From contig JANBPK010000810.1 of NCBI GenBank assembly GCA_027579435.1, forward strand, positions 227,784 through 291,783: a stretch of DNA of 64,000 nucleotides. Reading direction: 5' to 3'. The stretch comes from Candolleomyces eurysporus. Lineage: Eukaryota; Basidiomycota; Agaricomycetes; Agaricales; Psathyrellaceae. Shown here piece by piece: positions 22,213 through 33,363 of this stretch. Positions within the stretch are counted from its first letter, which is position 1. The number at the start of each line of letters is the position of its first letter. Below the pieces are notes generated by a model. The model was not told where the DNA came from and did no database searches. It saw only the letters and a program-made list of their open reading frames with translations. Position numbers and translations under genes: made by a program.

Positions 22213-23647
22213 CTAAAGATTGCTAATGAGATGAATCTGAGGACCGACAGGAAAGTCCTCTTCGGTCTCCGTGCCAGGCTCGCCCGGATCTTCGACAACC
22301 TGTTCGGAACCTTGTCAGCCACCACTAAACACTGAGAAAGACAAATGCGAACATACCCTCCCTTTCTCCACCTCTACGTCGTCGAATCCCCACTCCCTCA
22401 GGGCTCCACCTTTCAAATGGGCTCCATCAGCAAGCTTAACAGGGTGATAAGCCCCAAGTAGCCCCTTCTCCCTCCCTTCTTCGGCCTGATCTGGCTTGAG
22501 GTTCAACTCGGTCACGGTGCAGCATCCCACTTTCAACGGAATCTCGCGATCTCCGACAAGACCCCGTGCAAGGGCGATGACTGTAGCAGCGTGGCTGACC
22601 ATTAACACCCTTGTACGGTCAATCGTAGGATGCTTCTTGTCGAGAGCTTGAGGGAACAAAGACAAGAAGCCCTCGGCGCGGGAATGCACTTCCTCGACTG
22701 TTTCCCCTTGACGCGACGGGTACCAGAGGGAAGACGGCCACAACGAAGTGTCGATTTCAGGGAAATATTGAATGAGGCTCAGCGGTGGGCCTGGGCGGGG
22801 ATGAAGGAGGTTGGTTCCTGGAACGACTGGCGAGTACCATTCGGCAATGGCTGTGGTGGAATTGTCAATTTCTTGACAAGGAATGCACCGAAAACGACGA
22901 ACCATGTTCAATGTGAATAGGTAAGTTCAAGGCTTGTGCCGTAGGCTGAGCCGTTTGCAAGCAGCGGTCTGCTCAAAACAAACATAACGAGTGAAGAATC
23001 AGCAAGACCGTCGGCGAGAGGAAACCCCGGGAAAAGGACGAACAGTAGGGAGAGGAGAAAATCGCCGTCGGCCGCTCATTTTCAGGCAGAGACAAGAAGT
23101 AGGCAGCTAGTTCCTTTGCTTGGTCCTGGACGAGGAAGCAACACTTTTGAGATATCTATCTGCATGAACACATCTGCATCGGACGTACCTCTCCAACGGC
23201 TGCAAGGGGTGGATCCCGTGGCAAGCCTGTTACGCTTTTCCTGTGTCACGAGACAAACAACCTTTTGGTGAATATCGAGCGCTTGTTGCGATGAGGCGTG
23301 AAACTGACCACGTCGAGTTGATCCAATTCAACCTGAAGCCTGTATGCCGATGTTGTCCAGGGCGAGGCGAGAAGCAACAGGCACGTGTTGAAGGAGGACG
23401 GCCCCGTTATCGTGAACGTCATGACATGACGCAGTTCGTCATGGGAATGTGTTCATGAAGAACCCAGATACAGTTAGGCATCGTGGAGACAACACGACGC
23501 ATATAGATTGTGCCAAATCGATGTACAGACAGCAGAGTGGCAGAACGAGGGAAAGAACGCAGTTCGATGTGAGTGAACAATCGCACTAAACCCGGAGAAT
23601 CAGGTCATATGCTCACCGTGTCGTGCAATAAAGATCTTTTCCGTCAT
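22213..23647 (-). CDS. Phosphoglycerate-mutase-like histidine phosphatase
   Basis: A branch-1 histidine phosphatase of the fungal type related to the yeast Tfc7/YNL108C group. The start is ATG 23645-23647, MTEKIFIARHG, where RHG holds the catalytic His. A 277-nt intron (23340-23616) is followed by FRLNWINSTW, then KSVTGLPRDPPLAAVGE, QAKELAAYFLSLPENERP, TAIFSSPYYRCLQTAQPTAQ and LNLPIHIEHG. The later part has IAEWYSPVVPGTNLLHPRPG and the second catalytic His in MVSHAATVIALARG. It ends GPQIHLISNL and TAG at 22213-22215. All splice junctions keep frame. The first intron is four to five times the local norm. The substrate is unknown. Confidence 0.88.
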
Positions 23648-24415
23648 TTCACTTTCTCCAGGTCCGAGTATTCGTGGGTTGAGAGAAGGATTCTAACGTT
23701 TAATCCCTGTGAATTGATAAAAAAACCAGTTCTCTGCAGCTAGAATACGTTCACAGTCAGTGCAAGGCTCTCCAAGATCGTCGTCACTGCTCACTTGGTG
23801 GAGAGATAGTACACCTGTAAACAGGTATTGTGGACGGTTGGCAGTAGAAGATGAGGTGCAAGGACAAAGTGAAGTAGCCCGGCTGAAGAGAAATCAATAG
23901 CCGGCGATGAGATCACTGAAATAAGAATAGGGGTTGTTCTCCACAAAGCTCCTTCGAATTCGAGATAGCACTCGGACAGAATGGAAGGCTCGTATAGGCA
24001 GGAAGAAAAAAGGTGCACGTTCGCTTCCCCATTTTTATCGCCCGCAACTTTCGCTGGGGTTTCAGCTGTTCAGGGCTGATGACCAGATAGCCGGGTACTC
24101 ATGCAACACCCCAAAAACATGCTACAGGAAAATGCATTGCAGTGGATGATAGTCGTACTTCGTATAAGCACTGGAGCCCTAGTAAACATCGCGGAAACCC
24201 ACCAGCAACATAAAAGAGAGCATGAAAATTGTCAAAAAAAAGCAAACAATGAACTATGGCACAGCAGTCAAATCTTCGATCCTTCTCTTCGTTCTTTTTG
24301 GGTTCGTGTTATCGTGTCCTATGGTTATTTACTCGAAGTAAATGAGGCTTATGGCAGGGGGAATATGGTGTCACAAGGACACATAACACGTCAAGATGGA
24401 CCCTCACAGTTGCAA
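23648..24415. other. Intergenic, promoter of the histidine phosphatase gene and 3' UTR of STM1
   Basis: Short unrelated open frames only. No domain, RNA gene or repeat recognised. Confidence 0.45.
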
Positions 24416-25712
24416 TTAAGCAAGAGAGGGGAAGGCGGTCTGATCGTCCACGTTGGGAGCAGCGTTAGGACCATTCTGGCGACCACCACGGGGCCCACCA
24501 CGGCCACGGCCACGGCGCTCACCCCCACGATCGCCACCACGGTCACCACGGTCACCACGTCCGCGTCCGCGTCCACCACGGTCAGGACGCTCAAAGCGAG
24601 CATCGATCTCAAGGTAGACCTTTTCTTCCTTCTTGGTCTTGCTCTTGGGAGCGGTCTTCGTCTGTAGCCGTGAACGGTTATAAAGAAGGAAAGGCACAAT
24701 TATGTAGAAAACGAACCTTTCCAATGAAGTAGCTTTCTTCTTCTTCATTCTTGTTCAAAGCGACAGCATCCTTCCAGATGTCGTCACCAGCTCCTTCGTT
24801 GGCCTGGCGGGTGGCCTCGAGCTTGGGGATGGCGGCATCCTGGTCCTTCTTCTTTGCGAGGTATTGATCGAAAGTAAGAGTGTTGTCCTCCTCTTCCTCT
24901 TCCTCCCTCCTGCGAGGCTTGCCTTCGGGGGCNGCAGCCTCACCCTCGGCGGGAGCCGCCCAACCGGTGGCAGCCTCACCTTCGGGGGCGCCCCCCCAAG
25001 CGTCAGCTGCAGGTGCGGCCCCCCAAGAGTCACCTCCGGTTGCACCTCCCCAATCGGCGGCACCACCCTCAGCAGGAACAGCTTCAGCTGCAGCATCGGC
25101 GCTAGCAGCTTGCTCTTGCTTGAGCTCAGTGTTAGGTTCATCGCCTCCCCAGCCCTGGTGGACCTTCTTGTGGGAGTCGCTAAGGTGATGGGAAGATTAG
25201 ATGGAGAGATAAATAACATCGATGGGGACGCACGTTTTGCCGGTGGCAGAATGCCTATCGAAAGCACGGCCTCCTCTGCCGCCACGGGGAGCGCCACGAC
25301 CACGACCGCCTCGACCACCGCGACCACCGCGTTCACCGCGTTCACCCTCGACTACAGGAAGATCGATGGTAAATGCGAGCAAAAAAGGAGAAGAAGGATG
25401 GACTGACACCTGCGCTGGCCCTCTGGGGCAGGCGCGTCCTCTCCGGGGCCTGAGCCATCTTTGGGAGCGGGCTTTCCACCACGAGCGTAGTACTTGCCAC
25501 CCCTGGAGGCAGGACCGCCTCGGGTCTTTTTTTGCTGGCCACGAGCAGCGGGGGCGGAGGGAGGGGCAGGAGCACCCTGCTTGGCGGCACCAGGGCTGGC
25601 GGGCCTGGACGAATCCTCGGCTGCGGCGACGATGAGGACGGCGATGAAGGGATAGATCAAGAGATTACAGACCGTCGAGAAGGGCAAAGGGGTTTCTAGA
25701 GGCCACCGACAT
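24416..25712 (-). CDS. STM1: Stm1/SERBP1-type ribosome-associated RNA-binding protein
   Basis: A ribosome preservation / mRNA-binding factor. The start ATG at 25710-25712 gives MSVASRNPFALLD, the usual Stm1 N-terminus. A Pro/Ala and Lys/Arg-rich part follows, then a first RGG region (GERGGRGGRGGRGRGAPRGG) and RAFDRHSATGKT with DSHKKVHQGWG, the conserved SERBP1 box. Next are a Trp/Gly/Ala repeat region and the HABP4/PAI-RBP1 block (NTLTFDQYLAKKKDQ). A second RGG tail ends NVDDQTAFPSLA at 24416. The N at 24933 is in frame as one base of a GCN Ala codon. Order and motifs match the family; the two RGG tracts suggest arginine methylation (inference). Divergent from the SPP1-type gene. Confidence 0.9.
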
Positions 25713-26315
25713 TGTGGACNGGGGCCGTCGCTACGAGTCGTCAGTGACTACGGATGTTGTGGAGGACAAAATATGGGCGTTGTGCTCGAGGCTTCGACGC
25801 TGTGAACGACGACGACGACGGCGCAAGGGGATGATTTTCTGTGGATAGACAGACCCCGGAAAACTGCGAGCCGGGGTCCTGATCAGCCACGTTGGAACTG
25901 TACAGTTTCTAGGTCCGCCGGCGTATAAAAGGGGCTGGCGGAATTTGTCCTGCAACGCATTTTTCACAGGTACGTTGCAATGCTGGACGTCCGTCTGCCC
26001 GTGCCCTGACTGACTGTCTCTCGCAGCCCCTCAAAAGCATCTCGACGAGGATTGGACCGCCGTCTGGACTGGACCGATCGATGACCTTGAGACCGTACTG
26101 TGGCTGGAGAGGGATCCACGATGGGACTTGGGTGCGGTGTCTTCTCTGGCGTCCCTTCGCGGACAGCCGTGTGGAAAACGGCGCAATGTCCGGTTGTACA
26201 ATTGTAGAGTTAATATTAAAATTATCATTGATAACAATTGTTTGGTTATGTGATGGCCGATCGCCTGTCTGCTGTCTCTCCCTTTGATCCCAACAACTCT
26301 TCCCTCTGAGCGAGC
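25713..26315. promoter_or_regulatory. Shared divergent promoter of STM1 and the SPP1-type gene
   Basis: About 600 bp between two start codons in opposite directions. It has a TATA-like GTATAAAA at 25922-25929 and an AT-rich island at about 26197-26242 with paired CAATTG boxes inside otherwise GC-rich sequence. N at 25720 lies in the STM1 leader. Confidence 0.5.
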
Positions 26316-29300
26316 ATGTCGCGGCGTCTCGACATCTCCGCCCTCCTTTGCGACGACGACGAGCCCATTGACCACGTCGCCCACAACCCCCGCCCGTNCG
26401 TCGTCCCACACCCGCCAACCCGCCCCGACCTCGGCCCCGTCCCCTCCCACCGCCAACCTCCACCCCCTGCACCGTCCCAGGGCCAATACCTTTGCATACC
26501 CACCGGAGCCACCCTCCAGCAAGGCTGGTGCATTCGTCGGATTCGATGCCCTTGTGCATGCAGCAACGGTAGAGCGTCGTCGCCTCAGCGGCGGTGAACT
26601 CACCCATCCCCAGCAGCACCTGCAGCAACCGCCCCAACATCATCATGTCCAGCACCAGCAGCCGGTTCAGCACCAGCATAATCATGGTCACAACCAACTT
26701 CAACAGCAGCCCCAGCAACCCCCGCCATCCCATCACCTGAATCAGCAGCAGCCAAGACTTTCCCCCCAGTTTCGCCGCAGTCCCTGGCAGGAAGAGCAGC
26801 AAGAGTATGCCCACCCCCCACCACGCCAGCTTCAGTCTCCCCTCGAAAGTCCCCGCGATGCGTACAAGACTCCCTCCTCTCCATTCGCCTCACGACATCC
26901 CATGGACGACCGTGTTCAACAGATGAGACATCTCCAGCTCATCGACCCCCGGAGCCGACCACCCCACACCCAACAACACGATCTCGATCGGTTGCACCGG
27001 GCTCAGGAGTTTCATCATCAACAACAGCAACAACAACAGCGAGAAAGACGAGCGGAGGAGGAACGTCTTGCTGAACTCGAACGTCAGAACATGCTCGAGA
27101 GGCAGAAAATGGAAGAGGAACGTCGGAAACTTGAGGAAGAACGAATGCGCCTAGCAGAGCTCGAGCGTCAGCTCCGGGAGAAAGAGGCTGCAAGGCAAAG
27201 GGAGGACGAAAAAAGGGAAGAACTTCGTCGTTTGGAAGAAGAGCGTCGCCGAGAGCGTGAAATTGCTGCCATTCGTGAAGCGGAGCGCCGTGAGCATCAT
27301 CGAAGGGAATCTGAGCTGCTGCACAAAATGGAGCTACAACGGCAGCAGGAGGAGCAACGCATCTACGATATGCAACGAGCAGAATTGGAACGTCATCGTC
27401 GGCAGCAACTTCAGCTTCAGCAGCAGCAGCAGGCCCAGCTTGCCCATGAACAACAACAAGCTCAGCAACAACAACAACAATATGCATTCCACCATCAGCC
27501 GCAATTGCGTTCTCCGCAGCAACGTCACTATGAACCTCCTCCCCGTATCGAGATCCCTCCGGGCCCTCAACACCCCGTTCGCAAGGTTGACCAATCCCCC
27601 CCAACCAAACTGCAGTCTCAATCCCCAAATCTTGCCCATGCCCATCCCGACCAGCGCCCAGCCAAGAAAGCCCGATACTCAGACTCGCCCTCGCTGCCTC
27701 CTATCCTCATAGATGACAAGGATCGCATTGCTAGGGAGCGGGAACGCATGTCGGTGGGAGAAATAGGGTATGGGCGAATCGAGTCGCCTGTCGCGGCGCC
27801 TCCATCGTCGTCATCATCATCCGCCGTGCCCCGTCGCCCGGTTTCAGGTACTGGAGTCAGGCGACCCGTCTCCGTTTCTGATCTGCTCTCCACCTGAGCC
27901 CCAGCCCCCTTTGCTCCCCACCCCCATCGAGCCTCATCATCCTCCTCTTCGGATCATATCGCGCGAAAAAGACCCTGGACCTCCCTCCAGCCATCACCAT
28001 CGCATTCTCAGCCCACTGGGACGTCGCTCTCCGCCTGGCAGTCAGGCTGGGCGGGCGAAAGCCGCACGAAAGTCTGATGAACATGTTGCCTCTCTCAATG
28101 CTCTCACACCCTCTGTCTCGGCTTCGTCGNACGTCGTCAATATCTGCACCCGCGGGTGCCCCTTCTTCCCAGCCACCGCTGCCACCACCTGCGCCATCTG
28201 TGAAGAAATCAGTCGTCAGGGAGGAACAAGTGGTCAGGCGGCAAAAGGTGGAAGAGGTGCCCTCGCCGATGCCAACGGAAGTGCTGCAGAGAACGCCTGT
28301 ATCAGTCGTTTCGACAAAGGAGATAGGAGAACAACCCACCCACCCTCAGCAACATCGTCTTTTCAACCAACCTTCCGCCCCACCGCCTGCCTCAGCTCCC
28401 CGCCAAGCGAAAGAGAAGTCTCAACCCCCTTCATCTCAACCTCAACAACAGCAACATGGTGACGCCCACGATTGGCTGCTTGAGCACTTTGCTCAACCGT
28501 CGCCTCCATTGAAAAAGGACCACCATCGTCACGCTGCTCCCCGGCACACTCGATCCCCTTCCGTACCTTCGCAACGTCGCACATTGTCCCCTGTCGTTCA
28601 AGTCAAGAAGCAGTCACCGTCTCCCGCGGTTCAGGACGAAGGTGACAATGCGCTTGAGCAAGAGCTGGAGGAGTTACTGGCAGACGTCCCACTCAAGGAG
28701 GAATCCATGGATGTTGACTCGGTGGTGGCTGAGCTTGTGGCTGAGACGCTTGAGGGTGACGATGAGGAGGTGGAAGACAGTAATTCGAGGGCGCCTTATC
28801 AACCTGCAGACGGAGAGCCTATGCCACTCGACGACGAGTTGCTCAGCCTTATCGACGACAGGTTGCCATCATCGAGCTCAATGGGCAAACGAGTCCCTGC
28901 GCCTCCGACTTCAGCTAATTCTTCACTTATCCCGTCTACCGGTCGACATTCAAAGCAAGTGCCGCCACCGTTGCGTACCTCCGAAAGTGGAGGTGGCCTG
29001 CCAAGCCACACGTCCCCAACCGGTGGCCCGTCTTCAGCCTCAGCCCCGTTGAGTGCTTCAGCAAAGCTTGAGCGGGAATCTATGCCACCACCATCTATCG
29101 CGGGCAAGAAAGATAAGGAGCAAGAGGACGCGTCAACGAAGGATAGTGAAGGTGTTACTTCAGCTGTGACGGCTTCGGCGGCCTCAAAGAAGAAAAAGGA
29201 AGGTACCAGTACTTCAAAGGTGTGTTTGTTCTTTGGCTTTTGTACTTCTCTTTGACTCACATTTGGGGCTACAGAAGTCGAAAGGCAAAGCAACGGCCGC

Positions 29301-31043
29301 TGATTCCATGAAAACCGACCTTTCCACCCCCACTGAAGATTCCCAGGCTACCGTTGCTGCGAAATCTCGTCCCAAGGCTGGCAAAGGCAAGAAGGCTGCT
29401 GCTGCTGCCATTGCCTCCGCAAAGCTTGAAGCTTCAGCGAATGCTGTTCCTGTCCTCACCCCGAACGGTACTGCAGCCTCTTCGTCAAAAGCTGTGCCCT
29501 CAATCACGAAAGCCGGTCATGCACCCCCTGCAACGTCGCGCAAGCACACTTCGGTCTCAGTCGCATCGCGCTCTCGGTCAACAAGTGTTATGCCTGGGAT
29601 CACTTCGGAGCATGCCGCCCCTACGCCCAGTAGCAGTGTGGCTGAGGACAAGGCAGAGAAAGGGGATAAGCAAGAAGAGGAAGAAGAAGAAGTGGCTGGG
29701 AACGACGACGACAATCGGCTATACTGCGTCTGTAAGACGAAGTATGATCAGGAAAGGTTCATGATTGCCTGTGACCGGTGAGTGAATGTTGGCGTGTGGC
29801 TGCGGTCTTTCTGATGCTGACTGGCTACGCAGATGCGACGAATGGTACCACATGCAGTGTGTTGACATGTCGGAGCTCGTTGCCGACCTTGTCGATCAAT
29901 TCTTCTGTCCACCTTGCATTGAGAGTACGTCCTGTTACTTCCACTGGCTCCGATCTACCGTGCTGAATATCTCTCACAGAAAACCCTGGCGTGGACCTCC
30001 ACACGACATACAAGCCGCGCTGCTTATGGGGCCTCAAGCACCCAGATCCCGATTCACCACGAGCGTGCCACAAACCAGCTCGTGGCGCCTTTTCCAAGTA
30101 TTGTTCCGAAGAATGCGGCGTCAAATACATGCAATCTCGCATTGATACTTGGGCGAAGAAAGGTGGAAAGAAAGATAAGCTCTGGGAGAGTGTCAAGAAT
30201 GCCGAGAAACGGGAAGGCGTTGTCGTCCGGCTCGAGGATGACGATAATATTTCGTCTCTCAGCAGCTGTCACGGGAAGAGCGACCTCGACTGCCAGCAAG
30301 GCAAGGAGAGCAAAGAGACGTTGAAGAATGGCTCTTTGAAACCCGCGAAACCTAAGAAAGCCAAGGGAGAGAGGGAGAAAGAGAGATTGACCAAGATGTT
30401 GGATCAGGTCATGCGCACGAGTAACGACCTGAAGAAAGGGATGGGTGTGCTGGCATGGAGGGAGAAGTTGCTGGAGTTGGCAACTGAACGTGCCGAGACC
30501 GTTACTCAATGTGGGTGGGATCAGAGGTTATGCTACGGGGACGAGGAATGGGTAGAGCACGGTCAATCTGTCTTCGAAAGCTACGAAGATAGGGGCGATG
30601 GGGACATGGACGTCGATGGACAGAGCGATAATGGTGAAGGTGACTGGTGGTGTGCTGAGGAGGCCGCCTGCTCTCGTCATATGGGGTATGTGCTTTCCAT
30701 ATCATTCTGTCATCTTTTTGTTGATTCTTTGTCCAGATGGCAAACTACCCGCTACAAGGACATATGCAAGGAAAAGGAAAAGAAGGAAGAAGCTTTACAC
30801 AAGCTAAGCGGCCGCGAGACCGATATTCGAAGGCGCCTAGAGGACATCGCCAATCCTCAGCTGAAGCGGAAAGGTGCTGCTAGTAACGCCAACCACCAGG
30901 ATCGCACCACGAAGGCTGCTCCCCACCAGGGGCCTCTCACCTCTGCCAATGCCAAACTGTCCAACGGGAATACTCACAGGAACAAAGGTCCTGTTAGCGA
31001 AACCATCAAGAAGGGGAAGAAGCGCAAAGCCCCTGCCTCTTGA
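26316..31043 (+). CDS. SPP1: COMPASS (Set1C) subunit, SPP1/CFP1-type PHD-finger protein with long polyQ/coiled-coil front
   Basis: The C-terminal half is a Spp1/Cps40-type reader of the H3K4 methyltransferase complex. It has a PHD finger (LYCVCKTKYDQERFMIACDR, then CDEWYHMQCVDMSELVADLV and FFCPPC) with the full C4HC3 set. After it come RCLWGLKHPDPDSPRACHKP and KYCSEECGVKYMQSRI, the Cys-rich module typical of Spp1/CFP1, then coiled coil. In front lie about 950 residues: MSRRLDISALLCDDDEP, His/Gln/Pro-rich stretches, a long charged coiled coil (about 27020-27420) and acidic disordered sequence. The reading frame is broken at N 26398, near 27889 (no N) and at N 28130; dropping the N at the two N sites restores it. 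Introns follow TSK (29220), CDR, CIE and RHMG. I treat it as one gene; a separate upstream coiled-coil gene is the alternative. Confidence 0.8.
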
Positions 31044-31614
31044 CCGTGATTCAACTCATTCTCTCCTTTTTGAATGTCTCTTTTCCTGTCGATTTCTCTA
31101 CGTCGTCATTGTTCATTTTACGACCGCATTCAAACAATATTCCCGTGTTAATGCAAATGAGCATGTATTTTTACTTCGGATTCGTGTTCTTATTATGTAT
31201 TTGACAATTCTCTTTTTTTCTTTCGCTTTCTCTTCAGTCAATACACANTTGTCGNTTTTTTTTTTCTAGCTACTCTCGACATCGTTTATTGTTCCTCCTC
31301 AGCTCAGCTCACTATGCATTCTTGTTGCATGTTCTATCTGTCCTGCATTGCAATGTCAGTTCATCTGTTTATTCGCACTATTCATATCTGTTGTAGCCAT
31401 TGTTTCTTCCCTCTTTCTTGTTGATACCATGACGATTCCGCACATGAAGGTTGACGATGTGATATTTGACGCATAATAATACAATGACAATGCCCGTGTT
31501 CGAGGTGGTTGTAGAACCACGGCAAGAGGACTCGAAAATCTAATCGACCCTGTCCCAGAAGGAGAGGAGAGGAGCATCAGTAGCTACAGCACGGAAGGGT
31601 TTGGGGGTCTGGTC
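31044..31614. other. Convergent 3' flanks with T-tract
   Basis: Pyrimidine-rich sequence between the SPP1-type gene and LSM1, with two ambiguous bases (31248, 31254) before a run of T. No gene seen. Confidence 0.5.
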
Positions 31615-32384
31615 CTAGTATCCGTCTCCCTCGCCACCCTCCTTGGAAAACCCTTTTGTTTCGAGCAAGATATGCGATTTTGCTTCATCCCGTTCCTTCT
31701 TGGTATCTAGTTCCTGTAGATGGTAGGGTTCGAGCGAGTGGTACTCGACCTGCTTTAGAGGGACATCGTCCTCCTTGTCAAGGTCCTACAGGCGTCAAGT
31801 GAGGAAGGCGGACGGCGATAAGATGAAGAACAAGATACATACGATCTCACCCAAAAGCACGACGTTCTCGCCGCGAATAAGGAAGAGGCCATGATGGCGC
31901 TCTGCGAACATGCCTTGGTGGTATATCCGCTCATAGGTGTCCTCGAGGACAAGATTGGCTAATTGCGGCAACGATGTTTATTGAGCAACCTCAAAGGGCG
32001 CGACACGGAATGAAAGACTAACCAAACTGGTCGTATGAACGTAGGACACCTTGGAGTTTCCTACCATCTCGGAGAATGACTAGCATCTTCCCTAGCGACG
32101 ATCGAGCAAGGATCAAATGTCGAGAGTTGGGTTTTTATTGAACATGGGAGGTCCGTTCACGATAGTGAACGAAAGGACCATCCGGGTTTCCAGGGATTGA
32201 CATTAGATGTAATCGAGATGTTTGAGGAGCAGTGTCACAGCGATGGAGCGAATAGGGCCAGCGGGAGGAGGGCATCCTACAAGCTCAGGTGGCCGTTCGG
32301 AAAATAGCTGACTGTTGGAGTAGACGTACTGTCCACGCAATCGACCAATGCCCCTGATGTTGTGAATGGTATTAGGGAGTCCAT
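31615..32384 (-). CDS. LSM1: Sm-like protein Lsm1 of the Lsm1-7 mRNA decay ring
   Basis: A cytoplasmic decapping activator. The start ATG 32382-32384 gives MDSLIPFTTSGALVDCVD, close to the classic Lsm1 N-terminus. A long intron of about 240 nt is followed by RKMLVILRDGRKLQGVLRSY, the Sm1 motif. After a second intron come ANLVLEDTYERIYHQGMFAE and HHGLFLIRGENVVLLGEI (Sm2). The acidic C-terminal tail ends GGEGDGY and TAG at 31615-31617. The IYHQ-MFAE stretch and the GLFLIRGENVVLLG core separate Lsm1 from other Lsm proteins. The first intron holds a strong hairpin at 32150-32179. Confidence 0.92.
32150..32179. repeat. Interrupted inverted repeat (hairpin) inside the LSM1 intron
   Basis: GGTCC and GTTCAC are followed by GATA, GTGAAC, GAAA and GGACC. 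The inner six bases pair perfectly around a GATA loop, and the outer five pair across a GAAA bulge. It lies in the first LSM1 intron. Confidence 0.7.
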
Positions 32385-32519
32385 AGTGTAAAAACGCCGA
32401 CTGGAATGGTGAAACGATGAAAGGTCGAGGACGGAAACAAAAAGAGCGCGCGAGAAGGGGTATGTTCGGAGGATGGGGTTTATGACATTGTACAGGCACT
32501 GGGAGGAGCGTCGACTGTA

Positions 32520-32612
32520 GCTGGAATGGCCGAGTCGTTAAGGCGAGTGATTTGAACTTCCAAACTTATCACTTGGTGTTTCACCGCGTAGGTTCAAATC
32601 CTGCTTCCAGCG
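32520..32612 (+). tRNA. tRNA-Ser (anticodon UGA) with 11-nt intron
   Basis: A class II tRNA. The acceptor stem GCTGGAA pairs with TTCCAGC (seven perfect pairs) and is followed by discriminator G73, the serine identity base. The D arm is GGCCGAGTCGTTAAGGC. The anticodon stem AGTGA/TCACT encloses TT-TGA-A, giving anticodon TGA at 32553-32555. An 11-nt intron (32557-32567) lies one base 3' of the anticodon, the canonical place. The long variable arm has a GGTG/CACC stem. The T arm GTAGG-TTCAAAT-CCTGC is standard. A T5 terminator follows at about 32616. The alternative register that would read GAA is excluded by the class II shape and G73. Confidence 0.93.
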
Positions 32613-32788
32613 AACTTTTTGTGCGTTTATTCAGCGATTTCTTTTGGCTGCACATCGCCCTCTCTATGTCGCTGTCCTCACGGACGCGAGTCGAAATTTG
32701 TAATTCAGGTTCCAGAAACCTTCCCCCGGACATCTATGTGTATATTGCATCTAATAACAAGCGTTCCGGGTCCCTCCTGCACGCGACT

Positions 32789-33235
32789 CTACGACGATGA
32801 CGCTGTCGTCTGCTGGCCAGCGTACTCCCACTGCCCTGGCTCAGGCTTCTCCACCAATGGTTCCCACCTGTAGATATGTGAGTTGAGAGCAAAACAAAAT
32901 GCAGTCATCACGTACGCCTTCCACTCAAGCATCTTCGATGCCAGGCTCAATTCGTCTGATGCAACGTCCAACGATTGCTCAATTTGACCCTCGTTGAGCT
33001 TCTGCTCGACGGCGGCAACATCTCCCTTTGCACTCTCTACGATGTTGAGCTTGTGCCGTGTCAAGGCCTCGACACCCTGGCGGTACACCGAGGTTTCTGG
33101 GATGTTGGCAAGTACGTCGAGTGTTGATTTGTAGGTTTTGGCCAATTCAGGGAGGGGATTTGGGTGAACATTGAGACCGGTAATGCCAGTGGTACGCTTG
33201 ACAGCGTTGAAGAGGGGACGTGTGAGACGGAACAT
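32789..33235 (-). CDS. NDUFA5: NADH:ubiquinone oxidoreductase subunit NDUFA5 (complex I, B13 type)
   Basis: A peripheral-arm accessory subunit of mitochondrial complex I. The start is ATG 33235 (MFRLTRPLFNAVKRTTGITG), followed by the family block LNVHPNPLPELAKTYKSTLD, YRQGVEALTRHKLNIVE, KMLEWKA, then WEPLVEKPEPGQWEY and a Ser-rich end. A 48-nt intron (32868-32915, GTACGT..CTACAG) lies between KMLEWKA and RWEP. It is a multiple of three with no stop, so an unspliced transcript would stay open and add 16 residues. Family members join these two blocks directly, so I take it as an intron. Divergent from MRPL32. Confidence 0.93.
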   Translation of the reverse strand: MFRLTRPLFNAVKRTTGITGLNVHPNPLPELAKTYKSTLDVLANIPETSVYRQGVEALTRHKLNIVESAKGDVAAVEQKLNEGQIEQSLDVASDELSLASKMLEWKAYVMTAFCFALNSHIYRWEPLVEKPEPGQWEYAGQQTTASSS

Positions 33236-33363
33236 TGTGGAGGACGAAAGGGTTGAGTGAACTCTGGGAGTGAAGGCGCCGCCGAGTCGCGCGTCGGAGT
33301 ATCAATTTTTATTTGGACAGGACAGCGCTACGGTGCGCGACCTCTGCTTCATCGTTCCCCACC

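Noticed and set aside
26197..26242. AT-rich island with paired CAATTG boxes as a replication origin or operator
   Set aside because: A single short AT-rich patch in a divergent promoter; fungal origins cannot be called from such sequence alone.
32550..32557. tRNA read with anticodon GAA (Phe)
   Set aside because: The long variable arm and G73 mark a serine tRNA; shifting the stem by one gives AGTGA/TCACT and anticodon UGA with U33 and A37 in place.
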